From contig NZ_JBBKTU010000001.1 of the NCBI RefSeq assembly GCF_037892605.1, positions 2,666,001 through 2,730,000 on the forward strand: a stretch of DNA of 64,000 nucleotides. Direction: 5' to 3'. The notes under the pieces were generated by a model that saw only the letters and a list, made by a program, of their open reading frames with translations, ran no database searches and was not told the DNA's origin. Below, one piece after another: positions 18,688-27,912 of this stretch. Position 1 is the stretch's first letter; each line of letters opens with the position of its first letter. Source of the DNA: Lacibacter sp. H407 (GTDB lineage Bacteria; Bacteroidota; Bacteroidia; Chitinophagales; Chitinophagaceae). The translations under genes were made by a program, and so were the position numbers.

Positions 18688-20106
18688 ATGAAAAAATATT
18701 TCATAAGCATAGGGTTCATCATCTTGTTACTAAGCTCATGTAAGAAAATGGTTGATGGGATCAATCAGGAACCGAATAATCCAACTGATGCAGATGCAGC
18801 TACAATGCTTACCAGTATCATGGTTGGTAATATAAACATCCAGGAAGGAGACCTGGCCCGTTTTGCAGGTATGTGGTCGGGTTATTTCAGGGGCTATACC
18901 CAACAATATGATAGCTATCATCAATACGCTGTGATTACCCGCAACTTTGATGGAGCATGGCAACGAATCTATTCCGGCGTTTACAAGAACATCAAAATAT
19001 TGAAACAAAAAGCGACTGCAGTAAACAACCGCCGTATGCTCGGAGTAGCACAAGTGATCGAAGCCAATTTAATGGGAACGACTGCAGCATTATGGGGAGA
19101 TATTCCTTATAGTGAGGCTGCCGATGAAAATTTTCCAAATCCAAAATTTGACAGTCAAGCTTCTGTTTATGCTGCCTTACAAACCTTACTTGACAGTGCT
19201 ATTGTAAATCTCAATTCATCAGCATTTGTAAGCTTTGCTGCTCAAGACATTCACTTTGCAGGGAATATGACACGCTGGATTCAAACAGCCAACACACTTA
19301 AAGCCCGTTACTATCTGCACGTAAAGGATTACGCAAAGGCATTGACTTCAGCACAGAGTGGTATCAGTTCACAGGCAAATAACTTTCTAGCGCCTCATAA
19401 CAATACAAACAGAGGTGCTAACAATCTTTATTATCAATTTTTAGCATTAGACAGACCTAATTGGATTGATGCAACAGGCATGTATGCTGTAAACCTTGTT
19501 AATCCATCAGGAAACCGATATAGAGGGAACACAAAAACGAATGAACGGGCCCGCTACAATTATTTCTACAATAGCGCCACCAATGTGAATTTCAGCGCAA
19601 CGGGAACCGGATTTTTTAATCACAGCACATCCTTTCCCATGGCTACATATGCTGAAAACCTTTTGATACTTGCAGAAGCTGATACAAGAGTAAATGGCTT
19701 TACTGCCGGTTTAGCAAGACTGAATACATACCGGGCTTATATGAATACAGGTGCTTATATAAGCACTGCATATTTAACTACAGGTAACTGGAGATACGAC
19801 CCCTATGTTGCATTAGACTTTGCTGCAGCTGGAATAGAAAATGGCGGCACTTCACCTTTACCACAGGATAGAGCATTGCTGCGTGAGATCATGGAAGAAC
19901 GTTATGTAACATTCATCGGGCAGATAGAAGGATTTAATGACTTCAGAAGAGTATTTACTGAAAATGATATTCGTGTAGCTGTTCCTTTAAATTTTGGAAC
20001 ACAGTTCCCGCAGCGTTTCATCTATCCGCAGGTTGAGATTGACAGGAATACATCAACTCCTAATCCCATACCCGTTTTGTTTGATGTAACACCTGTTAAC
20101 AGATAA
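18688..20106 (+). CDS. SusD/RagB-family substrate-binding outer-membrane lipoprotein
   Basis: Surface lipoprotein that forms the lid over the SusC barrel encoded just upstream. It has 472 residues. Lipobox LSSC with acylated Cys18, followed by KK, as in exported Bacteroidota lipoproteins. The N-terminal NQEPNNPTDADAATMLTSIM and the later tetratricopeptide-like helices (GVAQVIEANLMGTTAALWGDIPYSEA) are typical of the SusD-like family of about 470 residues. The C-terminal segment REIMEERYVTFIGQIEGFNDFRR is the usual terminal motif. The 14-base gap to the esterase gene indicates one transcript. Ligand unknown. Confidence 0.93.
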   Translation: MKKYFISIGFIILLLSSCKKMVDGINQEPNNPTDADAATMLTSIMVGNINIQEGDLARFAGMWSGYFRGYTQQYDSYHQYAVITRNFDGAWQRIYSGVYKNIKILKQKATAVNNRRMLGVAQVIEANLMGTTAALWGDIPYSEAADENFPNPKFDSQASVYAALQTLLDSAIVNLNSSAFVSFAAQDIHFAGNMTRWIQTANTLKARYYLHVKDYAKALTSAQSGISSQANNFLAPHNNTNRGANNLYYQFLALDRPNWIDATGMYAVNLVNPSGNRYRGNTKTNERARYNYFYNSATNVNFSATGTGFFNHSTSFPMATYAENLLILAEADTRVNGFTAGLARLNTYRAYMNTGAYISTAYLTTGNWRYDPYVALDFAAAGIENGGTSPLPQDRALLREIMEERYVTFIGQIEGFNDFRRVFTENDIRVAVPLNFGTQFPQRFIYPQVEIDRNTSTPNPIPVLFDVTPVNR

Positions 20107-20120
20107 ATTATAATTCAGCT

Positions 20121-21011
20121 ATGCAAAAAATATTGCTCATACTTGCTTCTACATTAGTTGGATTCGCTTCCTATGCACAAAGAGAAGTAAAATTATATAA
20201 AGGAAGACCTCCGGGTAATCTTGATGATACTAACAGAGAAGTGCATGTTAAAACCGAACGTGGCAGATTAGATAGCGTAACTATTCCTTCGATTGCTGTA
20301 TTTATACCAGAGAAATTAGATTCCAGTAAAACCTCGGTAATTATTTGTCCGGGCGGTGGCTATCGTTACCTCTCAATTTTTGATGCCGGCTATCAATTAG
20401 CCAGAGAATTAAATAAAGTTGGTATTGTAGCGATTGTATTAAAGTATCGTACACAAATAGAAGGGTATTATCAGGACTTTTCAAAAGTACCATTTAATGA
20501 TTTTGACAGAGCGATCGAAATCATTAAGGATAGTGCCAATAACTGGAAAATAGATGTAACGAAAATGGGGGTTATTGGATTTTCTGCCGGCGGACATTTA
20601 GCAGCATTTAAAACAGTGCATACTACTCACTTCACTCCAGCTTTTAGTGTATTAGTTTATCCTGTCATAAGTTTTATGGATGAGCTGACGAGTACAAGAA
20701 CAGTAACCAGAAAAATGTTGATTGGCGATCATCCTTCAGAAAGTCAGAAGAAAATATTTTCCAGTGAATTACATGTGCGTCCAGGAATAAACCCATGCCT
20801 GCTCATTCATGCGCAAGATGATGGAGGCGTTATTGTTCAAAACAGTTTGGCATTTTATACGGCACTCACCAATGCAAAAGTAAAAGCGCAAATGTTGTTA
20901 TACCAGGAAGGAGGTCATGGTTTTGCAATGCATAATAAAAAGCAAAATGATCATTGGTTACCCATGGCAATGAATTGGCTTCGCTTCAATAAGTTTTTAA
21001 TCAATAACTGA
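20121..21011 (+). CDS. Secreted alpha/beta-hydrolase esterase (acetylxylan-esterase-like)
   Basis: Periplasmic or exported carboxylesterase, 296 residues, with signal peptide MQKILLILASTLVGFASYAQ. The catalytic triad can be placed: Ser155 in GFSAGG, Asp233 in HAQDDGG and His266 in EGGHGF. The oxyanion motif PGGGYRYLS precedes it at about residue 75. This architecture is shared by esterases annotated as acetylxylan or xylan esterases and related lipases. It follows the SusD-like gene by 14 bases, so it probably acts on the substrate brought in by this SusC/SusD pair. Since the downstream genes handle C4-dicarboxylates, a hydroxy-dicarboxylate ester is a reasonable guess, but simple acetyl-ester hydrolysis cannot be ruled out. 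Confidence 0.88.
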   Translation: MQKILLILASTLVGFASYAQREVKLYKGRPPGNLDDTNREVHVKTERGRLDSVTIPSIAVFIPEKLDSSKTSVIICPGGGYRYLSIFDAGYQLARELNKVGIVAIVLKYRTQIEGYYQDFSKVPFNDFDRAIEIIKDSANNWKIDVTKMGVIGFSAGGHLAAFKTVHTTHFTPAFSVLVYPVISFMDELTSTRTVTRKMLIGDHPSESQKKIFSSELHVRPGINPCLLIHAQDDGGVIVQNSLAFYTALTNAKVKAQMLLYQEGGHGFAMHNKKQNDHWLPMAMNWLRFNKFLINN

Positions 21012-21332
21012 GTTTTTTCTGTAAAGAAGTACATGATGTTGTCATACATGCAAGGCTTTATTGCCTTTTTTTAAATAATCATAAACAGCGAAGTATATAA
21101 ATGTGTGTAACAACTTGTTGAGACCAGATAGTTAATCCGTATCCGATTTTTTTGAATATCCCTTGTATTGAAACGCCCGAGGATATGTTATCTGGAAACG
21201 ACGATCGAACATCATTTGATCAACTGACTTTTTCTTAAACAGGATGACAAGTAAATAGGAAAGTAATTATAGAAGTGAGATAGTTAAGCATCTATCGAAA
21301 CAAAATAATCTAACAAACTAAAAATATACAAA
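21012..21332. other. Intergenic region between esterase and symporter genes
   Basis: No gene is seen. A short GC-stem hairpin with a T-run lies near its start. The remainder is AT-rich with no convincing promoter boxes. The gap suggests the symporter begins a second transcription unit. Confidence 0.5.
21052..21072 (+). terminator. Possible terminator after the esterase gene
   Basis: AAGGC (21052-21056) pairs with GCCTT (21063-21067) around a six-base loop, followed by a T-run to 21072. The stem is only 5 bp. Confidence 0.45.
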
Positions 21333-22616
21333 TTGAAATATTTACGCAACCTATATGTGCAGGTTATAATTGCCATAGTCATTGGTATCTTGTTGGGTCA
21401 TTTTTATCCTTCATTTGCCAAACAGCTAAAACCATTTGGGGATGCTTTTATTAAGTTGATTAAAATGATCATTGCCCCTGTTATTTTTTGCACCATCGTA
21501 ACAGGCATAGCCGGTATGCAGGATACCAAAAAAGTTGGCAGGGTAGGAATAAAAGCAATACTGTATTTTGAAGTAGTTACAACCTTTGCTTTAATTATCG
21601 GGCTCTTTGTTGTCAATATTCTTAAGCCCGGAGCAGGAATGAATATCGACCCTGCAAGTTTAGATGCCAAATCAATTGAAGGGTATGTAACTGCGAATGA
21701 GAGCAGAAGTGTTGCTGATTTTTTTCTGCATATTATTCCCGATAATATTGTTAATGCTATTTCTAACAGTAATCTGCTGCAGGTTTTATTTTTTTCTGTA
21801 CTGCTTGGTTTTGCGTTGTCTAAAATAGGTGACAAAGCCAAGCCTTTTTTGCAAACTCTCCAGTCTTTTGAAACAGGTTTGTTCACCGTCATCAATTTTG
21901 TAATGAAGGTGGCGCCATTAGGAGCGTTGGGTGCCATGAGTTTTACTATTGCTAAGTATGGTATTGGTTCACTGGCTTCACTTGGCCAGCTCATGATTGC
22001 GTTTTATATCACCTGTATTGTTTTTGTAATTGGAGTACTGGGTTCAATTTTAAAATATACAGGCTATAATATTTTCCGTTTGTTAAGTTATTTGAAAGAA
22101 GAATTGTTGATCGTATTGGGTACATCATCATCAGAAGCAGCCTTGCCCAGCTTAATAAAAAAACTGGAAAAAGCAGGATGTTCAGAACCGGTTGTTGGAT
22201 TGGTAGTGCCAACAGGTTATTCGTTTAATCTCGATGGCACATCCATATATCTTACAATGGCTGCTGTATTTCTGGCCCAGGCCACCAATACACCATTAGA
22301 CATCAGTCATCAAATTACACTACTGCTGGTGTTGTTACTTACTTCAAAAGGTGCAGCAGGTGTTACAGGAAGCGGTTTTATTACATTGGCAGCAACATTA
22401 CCTGTCGTTGGTCATATACCGGTAGCTGCAATTGCTTTGATCTTGGGTATAGACCGGTTTATGAGTGAAGGCAGAGCACTCACCAATTTCATTGGCAATG
22501 CAGTTGCTACGATAGTAGTTGCTAAATGGGAGAAGGAAATTGATGTGAATGTTTATGACAGTGTAGTTGAGAAAAAAACAGTAGTAGTAAATAAAGTGTA
22601 CAAAAAAACCGCATAA
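21333..22616 (+). CDS. dctA: C4-dicarboxylate:cation symporter (DctA type, DAACS family)
   Basis: Inner-membrane secondary transporter of 427 residues that imports dicarboxylates with protons or sodium. It starts with TTG (21333) and the typical N-terminus [20 protein letters not shown]. The serine-rich hairpin motif is [12 protein letters not shown] at about residues 263-274; the SSSE-A-ALP form is that of DctA rather than of glutamate carriers. The cation-binding NMDGT motif appears as NLDGT at 299-303. The [13 protein letters not shown] segment is also conserved. It is followed by the lipoprotein esterase after a 3-base gap, then pckA and the dehydrogenase. The context supports malate or tartrate as substrate; amino-acid transport is the main alternative within the family. 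Confidence 0.92.
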   Translation: MKYLRNLYVQVIIAIVIGILLGHFYPSFAKQLKPFGDAFIKLIKMIIAPVIFCTIVTGIAGMQDTKKVGRVGIKAILYFEVVTTFALIIGLFVVNILKPGAGMNIDPASLDAKSIEGYVTANESRSVADFFLHIIPDNIVNAISNSNLLQVLFFSVLLGFALSKIGDKAKPFLQTLQSFETGLFTVINFVMKVAPLGALGAMSFTIAKYGIGSLASLGQLMIAFYITCIVFVIGVLGSILKYTGYNIFRLLSYLKEELLIVLGTSSSEAALPSLIKKLEKAGCSEPVVGLVVPTGYSFNLDGTSIYLTMAAVFLAQATNTPLDISHQITLLLVLLLTSKGAAGVTGSGFITLAATLPVVGHIPVAAIALILGIDRFMSEGRALTNFIGNAVATIVVAKWEKEIDVNVYDSVVEKKTVVVNKVYKKTA

Positions 22617-22619
22617 ATT

Positions 22620-23558
22620 ATGAAAGCAGGATTTTACAATAACTGTTGGAAGTTATTTAGTGTGTTAACGTTTTTACTGGTAGTTAGTGGGTGTAAAAAA
22701 GGCGCAACGGATAACAGCGGTAACAATACTCCAACGAATACAAATACCGGTGCATTTACATTTACTTACGCCGGATTTTCACAAAAACCAATCAGGGTCT
22801 TTTATCATATACCGCCAACCGGTGATAAAAGAACAATGCCCATTCTTTTGGTTTTACATGGAGATCAAAGAAATGCTGCGGATTACAGAGATGGTTGCAT
22901 ATCACTTGCTAATAGTAAAAAGTTCATGGTATTTGCCCCGGAGTTTAGCGAAGGAGGTTTCCCGGATGTAACCTATGCCATTGGTAATGTATATAGCGAT
23001 GGTAATAACCCAACACCTTCATCACTGAAACCGGAAGCTCAATGGACGTTTTCTTTTATTGAACCTTTGTTTGATTACATCAAACAATTTACAAGCAGTA
23101 CAAGAAGTACGTATAAACTATTTGGTTTTTCTGCCGGAGGTCAATTTGTACATCGTTTTGTAATGTTTAAACCTGCTGCAAGATATGATACTGCTGTTGC
23201 AGCCAGCAGCGGTTGGTACACGGTTGCCAATCCAACGATTGCCTATCCAAATTATCCATACGGTATTTCAAATTCTCCGCTGGCAACTACAACTCCCGGC
23301 TCCTATTTTTCAAGAAAGGTATTTGTAACTGTTGGGCAACTCGATAATAATAATAACGACGCTTCGATCAGACATAATACACAATCCGATGCACAGGGTT
23401 TGAACCGCTTTGACAGGGCGAATTATTTTTTTCAAAGAAGCCTGGCATATGCAACATCTTTAAGTTCCCCATTTAATTGGGAATATAGAGTAGTGTCGAA
23501 TGCCGGCCATGATTCACAACTAATGATGCAGGATGTTATAAACCTGTTGTTCCAGTAA
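22620..23558 (+). CDS. Lipoprotein alpha/beta-hydrolase (PHB-depolymerase/feruloyl-esterase-like)
   Basis: Predicted lipid-anchored esterase of 312 residues. Lipobox VSGC with Cys25 then KKG, followed by a Gly/Asn/Thr-rich linker (residues about 30-45). The core begins with PIRVFYHIPPTGDKRTMPIL and LVLHGDQRNAADY, as in poly(3-hydroxybutyrate) depolymerase and feruloyl-esterase families. The nucleophile is Ser171 in FGFSAGG, and His297 in NAGHDSQ is the probable catalytic histidine. The gene starts 3 bases after the symporter stop, so the two are translationally close. This second esterase beside a dicarboxylate transporter suggests ester cleavage outside the inner membrane, releasing acid for uptake. 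The exact ester is unknown. Confidence 0.85.
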   Translation: MKAGFYNNCWKLFSVLTFLLVVSGCKKGATDNSGNNTPTNTNTGAFTFTYAGFSQKPIRVFYHIPPTGDKRTMPILLVLHGDQRNAADYRDGCISLANSKKFMVFAPEFSEGGFPDVTYAIGNVYSDGNNPTPSSLKPEAQWTFSFIEPLFDYIKQFTSSTRSTYKLFGFSAGGQFVHRFVMFKPAARYDTAVAASSGWYTVANPTIAYPNYPYGISNSPLATTTPGSYFSRKVFVTVGQLDNNNNDASIRHNTQSDAQGLNRFDRANYFFQRSLAYATSLSSPFNWEYRVVSNAGHDSQLMMQDVINLLFQ

Positions 23559-23601
23559 AAATTCAATTACTGATCTCAACTAACATTCAATTTATAAATT
23601 A

Positions 23602-25197
23602 ATGGAACTACTTTCAAAATACGGAATATCAGATCGTATAATACTTCGAAATTCAAATCCGGCCGTTCTTTATGCCATGGCAATTAAATATGAAGAAAGC
23701 GCTGAGATCACCGATGTTGGAGCTTTGTCATTACGATCGGGTGCAAAAACAGGGAGAAGTCCAAAAGATAAACGCATTGTAGCAGATGTAGATACTGAAA
23801 AAGATATTTGGTGGGGAGATGTTAATATCAAAATGGATGATAAAACATTTCTCATTAACAGACAACGGGCCATTGATTATTTTAATACCCGAACACGCCT
23901 TTATGTTATTGATGGCTATGCAGGATGGGACGAAGAAAATCGGTTGAAGGTGCGGATCATTTGCACAAGGGCTTATCATGCCTTGTTCATGCATAATATG
24001 CTCATAAGACCAACTGCAGAGCAGCTTGAAAATTTCGGCGATCCTGACTTTGTTATTTACAATGCGGGAGAATTTCCGGCCAATATTCATACATCTTATA
24101 TGGCATCAAGAACAAGTATTGATTTCAGTTTCGAAGAAAAGGAAGTGATCATACTGGGTACTGAATATGCGGGTGAGATGAAGAAAGGAATATTCACCAT
24201 CATGAATTACCTGATGCCCAAAAAGGGAGTGTTGAGTATGCATTGTTCGGCTAACGAATCAACAACGGGAGATCTGTCATTATTTTTCGGACTGAGTGGT
24301 ACAGGAAAAACCACGTTGTCTGCAGATGCAGGCAGACGATTAATTGGTGATGATGAACACTGCTGGAATGATAATGGAGTATTTAATATTGAAGGAGGAT
24401 GCTATGCGAAGGTGATAGATATTACCCGGGATAAAGAACCGGAAATTTTTAGCGCCATCAAATTCGGGACAGTACTCGAAAATATAGAAGTTGATCCTGT
24501 CACAGCAAAAGCCGATTATACATCAATCAGGTTCACAGAAAATACAAGAGCTTCTTACCCGCTTGAATTTATTAATAATGTAAAAATTCCGGCGAAAGGC
24601 GGACATCCTACCAATATTATTTTTCTTACTTGTGATGCGTATGGAATCCTTCCTCCTGTTTCAAAGTTAACTCCTGAACAAGCCATGTATCATTTCATTA
24701 GTGGTTACACAGCTAAAATGGCCGGAACCGAAATGGGTGTTACCAAACCGGAAGCCACCTTTTCTGCCTGCTTTGGGGCAGCGTTTCTTGTATGGCATCC
24801 TGCAAAATATGCTGAATTGCTTGCCGAAAAAATAAACAAATTCAAAACGAATGTATGGTTAATAAATACCGGATGGATCAAAGGGTCATTTGGAAAGGGA
24901 GAGCGAATTTCTTTGAAGAATACAAGAGCCATTATTGATGCTATTCATAGTGGAACGTTGGCGAATGCAGAATTTCAAAAAGAAAATATTTTTCAACTAA
25001 GTATTCCAAAAACCTGCGGGGAGGTTGATGCAACAATTCTTAATCCACGTACAGCATGGACTTCAATTGATGAATATGAAACCGAAGCCAGGAAATTGGC
25101 GCAGAAATTCATCGAGAATTTCAGGAAGTATGAACGTGAAAGCAACAACGCAATACGATCAGCCGGTCCAATTATCCGGAATACAGAACATGTATGA
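23602..25197 (+). CDS. pckA: Phosphoenolpyruvate carboxykinase (ATP)
   Basis: Cytoplasmic enzyme converting oxaloacetate and ATP to phosphoenolpyruvate, CO2 and ADP; first committed step of gluconeogenesis from C4 acids. 531 residues, normal for the ATP-dependent class. Visible motifs: [16 protein letters not shown] near the N-terminus (substrate-binding arginine), MHCSAN, the P-loop GLSGTGKTT (about residues 230-238), the metal-binding IGDDEHCW, and [10 protein letters not shown]. The dehydrogenase gene overlaps its stop by 4 bases (ATGA), so the two are coupled. Placing pckA within a dicarboxylate uptake operon fits growth on C4 acids as sole carbon source. This may be the only pckA copy or a dedicated one; the window cannot tell. 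Confidence 0.97.
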   Translation: MELLSKYGISDRIILRNSNPAVLYAMAIKYEESAEITDVGALSLRSGAKTGRSPKDKRIVADVDTEKDIWWGDVNIKMDDKTFLINRQRAIDYFNTRTRLYVIDGYAGWDEENRLKVRIICTRAYHALFMHNMLIRPTAEQLENFGDPDFVIYNAGEFPANIHTSYMASRTSIDFSFEEKEVIILGTEYAGEMKKGIFTIMNYLMPKKGVLSMHCSANESTTGDLSLFFGLSGTGKTTLSADAGRRLIGDDEHCWNDNGVFNIEGGCYAKVIDITRDKEPEIFSAIKFGTVLENIEVDPVTAKADYTSIRFTENTRASYPLEFINNVKIPAKGGHPTNIIFLTCDAYGILPPVSKLTPEQAMYHFISGYTAKMAGTEMGVTKPEATFSACFGAAFLVWHPAKYAELLAEKINKFKTNVWLINTGWIKGSFGKGERISLKNTRAIIDAIHSGTLANAEFQKENIFQLSIPKTCGEVDATILNPRTAWTSIDEYETEARKLAQKFIENFRKYERESNNAIRSAGPIIRNTEHV

Positions 25198-26252
25198 AAT
25201 ATAAAATAGCAGTAATTCCCGGAGATGGAATTGGAAAGGAAGTAATTCCTGCATCACTTCGTGTGTTAGATAAATTAAGTACCCTTTGTGGTTTTGAACT
25301 TGACTACATACACTACGATTATTCCTGTGAATTGTATAAACGCACAGGTAACATGATGCCTGATGATGGTATTGCCCGACTATCTGATTCGGATGCTATT
25401 TTTTTAGGAGCAGTGGGTTATCCGGGTGTTCCCGATCACATTTCACTTTGGGGTTTATTAATTCCTATTCGTCGTGCTTTTCAGCAATATGTAAACATTC
25501 GTCCAGTAAGATTATTAAAAGGAATTCAATCTCCATTAAGAAACCCTGGTGAAATTGACTTTGTAATTATTCGTGAAAACAATGAAGGCGAGTATTCCAG
25601 TATTGGAGGGAAGATCCATGAAGGAACGACCTATGAGGCAGTAATTCAGGAATCTGTTTTCACGAAAATGGGTGTTGACAGGATCATGAAATATGCATTT
25701 GAGCTAGCTGGAAAGAGAAAGAAAAAACTTGCAAGTGCTACCAAGTCAAATGGTATCATTCACACGATGACTTATTGGGATGAACGATTCGAAGAGATTG
25801 GAAAAAATTATCAGCACATTGAACGATCCAAATTTCATATTGACATCCTGTGTGCACAATTTGTTCAACATCCTGATTGGTTTGATGTAGTGGTAGCCAG
25901 TAATCTCTTCGGAGATATTTTGTCTGATCTTGGTCCTTCGGTAGTTGGTGGATTGGGTATAGCACCTGGTGCTAATCTCAACCCGGAAAAGAAATTTCCA
26001 AGTATGTTTGAACCGGTGCATGGCAGTGCGCCTGATATAGCCGGAAAAAACATCGCAAATCCCATTGCAAGTTTTTGGACAGCACAAATGATGCTGGAAC
26101 ATTTAGGTGAGCAGGATGCAGCTGATCTGTTAATGAAGGCAATTGAAAAAACAACAAGTGCAAGAGAAGTATTAACACGGGATCTTGGAGGTAAAGCTTT
26201 TACTTCAGAAGTTACAGATGAAATAGTAAAGCATCTGGATAGCATTCATTAA
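25194..26252 (+). CDS. dmlA: D-malate / tartrate dehydrogenase (decarboxylating), isopropylmalate dehydrogenase family
   Basis: Cytoplasmic NAD-dependent beta-decarboxylating dehydrogenase of 352 residues. It has the family start [15 protein letters not shown], the substrate-arginine region [12 protein letters not shown], the segment [11 protein letters not shown]-like form [20 protein letters not shown], and the metal site [13 protein letters not shown], with [20 protein letters not shown] for NAD binding. [14 protein letters not shown], in place of the leucine-pathway loop, is shared with DmlA and tartrate dehydrogenase, not LeuB. Likely reactions are D-malate to pyruvate plus CO2, or tartrate oxidation/decarboxylation. 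The start codon overlaps the pckA stop. Leucine biosynthesis is unlikely given the loop and the neighbours. Confidence 0.88.
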   Translation: MKYKIAVIPGDGIGKEVIPASLRVLDKLSTLCGFELDYIHYDYSCELYKRTGNMMPDDGIARLSDSDAIFLGAVGYPGVPDHISLWGLLIPIRRAFQQYVNIRPVRLLKGIQSPLRNPGEIDFVIIRENNEGEYSSIGGKIHEGTTYEAVIQESVFTKMGVDRIMKYAFELAGKRKKKLASATKSNGIIHTMTYWDERFEEIGKNYQHIERSKFHIDILCAQFVQHPDWFDVVVASNLFGDILSDLGPSVVGGLGIAPGANLNPEKKFPSMFEPVHGSAPDIAGKNIANPIASFWTAQMMLEHLGEQDAADLLMKAIEKTTSAREVLTRDLGGKAFTSEVTDEIVKHLDSIH

Positions 26253-26284
26253 AGAGGTAATTAATATCATTTTTCTATGGCTAA

Positions 26285-26390
26285 CCCTTCCTTCGCAGAA
26301 ACGTCTCCCGCAGGGGACGTTTCGTGATACAGCGTTGAAGTGTAATTACGCAAGGTCCCTTTCAGGTGATGTGACTACACGAAACAATAA
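26285..26390 (+). repeat. REP-1 interspersed hairpin element, copy C
   Basis: Outer arms ACGTCTCC (26301-26308) and GGTGATGT (26365-26372) pair with one wobble and one mismatch; inner arms AGGGGAC (26312-26318) and GTCCCTT (26355-26361) pair with one wobble. Arm spacing equals copies A and B. The CCTTCCTTCGCAGAAA leader is shared with copy A. As in the other copies it lies just after the end of a transcription unit. Confidence 0.82.
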
Positions 26391-26467
26391 CAGTATGTGT
26401 AGGATAATATGCAATCGTTTCAAGTCTTCGTACCTACAAGCTGTGTCGTTGGTTTAAAAAAATCCTC

Positions 26468-26660
26468 TTCCTGAATATTCTGAAACAGTAGGCAATATTT
26501 TGGAATATGGAATAATGGGAACTACGTAAGTATTGTTTTTTCCGGAATATTCCGGAAAAAGACTATGCAAATTCTATGTATCTAACGGAGCTGTATGAAT
26601 AGTTACATTCTATTGTAATATAATCCAGATTATTTCAGAAATCTTCCTTTAGTTGATTCA
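26468..26660 (+). repeat. REP-2 palindrome-rich intergenic element, copy C
   Basis: Contains a perfect 24-base palindrome (26537-26560, centre between 26548 and 26549) followed by the same GACTATG / AATTCTATG segments. A TTACATTCTATTGTAATATA block and a TAATCCAGATTATTT segment then match copy B. It follows REP-1 copy C by about 80 bases. The remainder of the 26253-26888 gap holds no gene that I can see. Confidence 0.78.
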
Positions 26661-26888
26661 AATTCAGTTCTCTTTTTTCCAATCAAACCTGAGCCTATTT
26701 CTATAAAAAGGATTTCAGGGTTTTTTATTTAATTGAAATCTTCGATAGTTTCAGCAAACGAGTTCAGGATAAAAAGTCTTTTTTCACTAGTTTTCATACG
26801 AAAACAGTATGAAATTGCACATTCTTTTTTAGGACACTGCTTTGAAAAGCATGACCTTTGGAGTTGGTCTTACATTTACTGGATTATT

Positions 26889-27899
26889 ATGGATAAACTG
26901 GATCTCAAGAAATTAGCAAAAGAACTTAATCTTTCCCCTTCCTCTGTTTCACGTGCTTTGAGGGATAGTCATGAAATTAGTAGTGAAACAAGGGATCGGG
27001 TAAAAGCACTTGCTGCAAAATGGGGTTATCAGCCAAATCCCCATGCCAGCAGTTTGCGAAAAAGTACAAGCAAAACAATTGCAGTGATCCTGCCGGAAAT
27101 ACAGAATAACTTTTTCGCACAGGCGTTGAATGGTGTGGAAGAGGTAGCAAAAGAAAAGGGCTATCATGTATTGATTTATTTAACACATGAAGACAATGAA
27201 CGGGAAAAAGAGATTCTCAATTTATCCCGTAACGGCAGAGTAGATGGAATTATGATTTCTGTGGCGAATACAACAACTGACTTTGATCATCTGGAGGCCT
27301 GCCGTGCATCCGGAATGCCACTCGTTTTTTTTGACAGGGTATGTGAAGTGATGAAGTCGCCAAGGATAACTTCCGACGATGAAGAAGCTGCTTTCAAAGG
27401 AACGGAAGTATTGCTGAAAAAAGGATGTAGAAAAATTGCATTTTTATCGTTGGCGGATAACTTATCCATCAGCAAGCGCCGGATTGCAGGATATGAAAGA
27501 GCACTTTCAAAATATCATGTAGCAGATAACAGATTAGTTGTGGAGTGTGGAATTGACGAGGAAAGTAACAGGGTTAAGATTCGTGAGCTGTTGTCTGGGA
27601 ACGATAAACCTGACGCTATTTTTGCAGCAATTGAAAAGTTTGCTGTTAATACATATGAAGTTTGCAATGAACTTAAAGTAATAGTGCCATCGCAGCTAAA
27701 GGTCATTTGCTTTTCGAATTTATCTGCAGCTGCTTTGTTTAATCCTCCTTTATCAACAATTGTTCAGCCTGCTTATGAAATTGGCAAAAAGTCGGCTGAT
27801 GTTCTGTTCAAAATCATTGAAAAGAAAACCTTGCTTCCGAATGATAAGAAGATATCGATCTCTTCACAAATCATTGAGCGCAGATCAACTTCCAGGTAA
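26889..27899 (+). CDS. LacI-family transcriptional regulator
   Basis: DNA-binding sugar-responsive regulator of 336 residues. I chose ATG 26889 because it places the LacI helix-turn-helix directly at the N-terminus (DLKKLAKELNLSPSSVSRAL, residues about 4-23), with the hinge at RDRVKALAAKWGYQPNPHA. In-frame codons further upstream (26733) would add an unrelated 52-residue extension. The sugar-binding core begins KTIAVILPEIQNNFFAQ. It converges on uxaA with only 13 bases between the stops. Two LacI-like operator candidates lie upstream of uxaA, so control of hexuronate use and perhaps of the PUL beyond is likely. The effector is unknown; a uronate or its catabolite is plausible. Confidence 0.92.
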   Translation: MDKLDLKKLAKELNLSPSSVSRALRDSHEISSETRDRVKALAAKWGYQPNPHASSLRKSTSKTIAVILPEIQNNFFAQALNGVEEVAKEKGYHVLIYLTHEDNEREKEILNLSRNGRVDGIMISVANTTTDFDHLEACRASGMPLVFFDRVCEVMKSPRITSDDEEAAFKGTEVLLKKGCRKIAFLSLADNLSISKRRIAGYERALSKYHVADNRLVVECGIDEESNRVKIRELLSGNDKPDAIFAAIEKFAVNTYEVCNELKVIVPSQLKVICFSNLSAAALFNPPLSTIVQPAYEIGKKSADVLFKIIEKKTLLPNDKKISISSQIIERRSTSR

Positions 27900-27912
27900 T
27901 TTCTTGGAAGGA

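Noticed and set aside
5681-26660. CRISPR array or integron attC series
   Set aside because: The three repeat copies are kilobases apart with no regular spacers, and no cas or integron integrase gene is present.
26733-26888. 52-residue N-terminal extension of the LacI regulator
   Set aside because: LacI helix-turn-helix domains begin at the N-terminus; ATG 26889 gives this exactly and the extension has no family resemblance.
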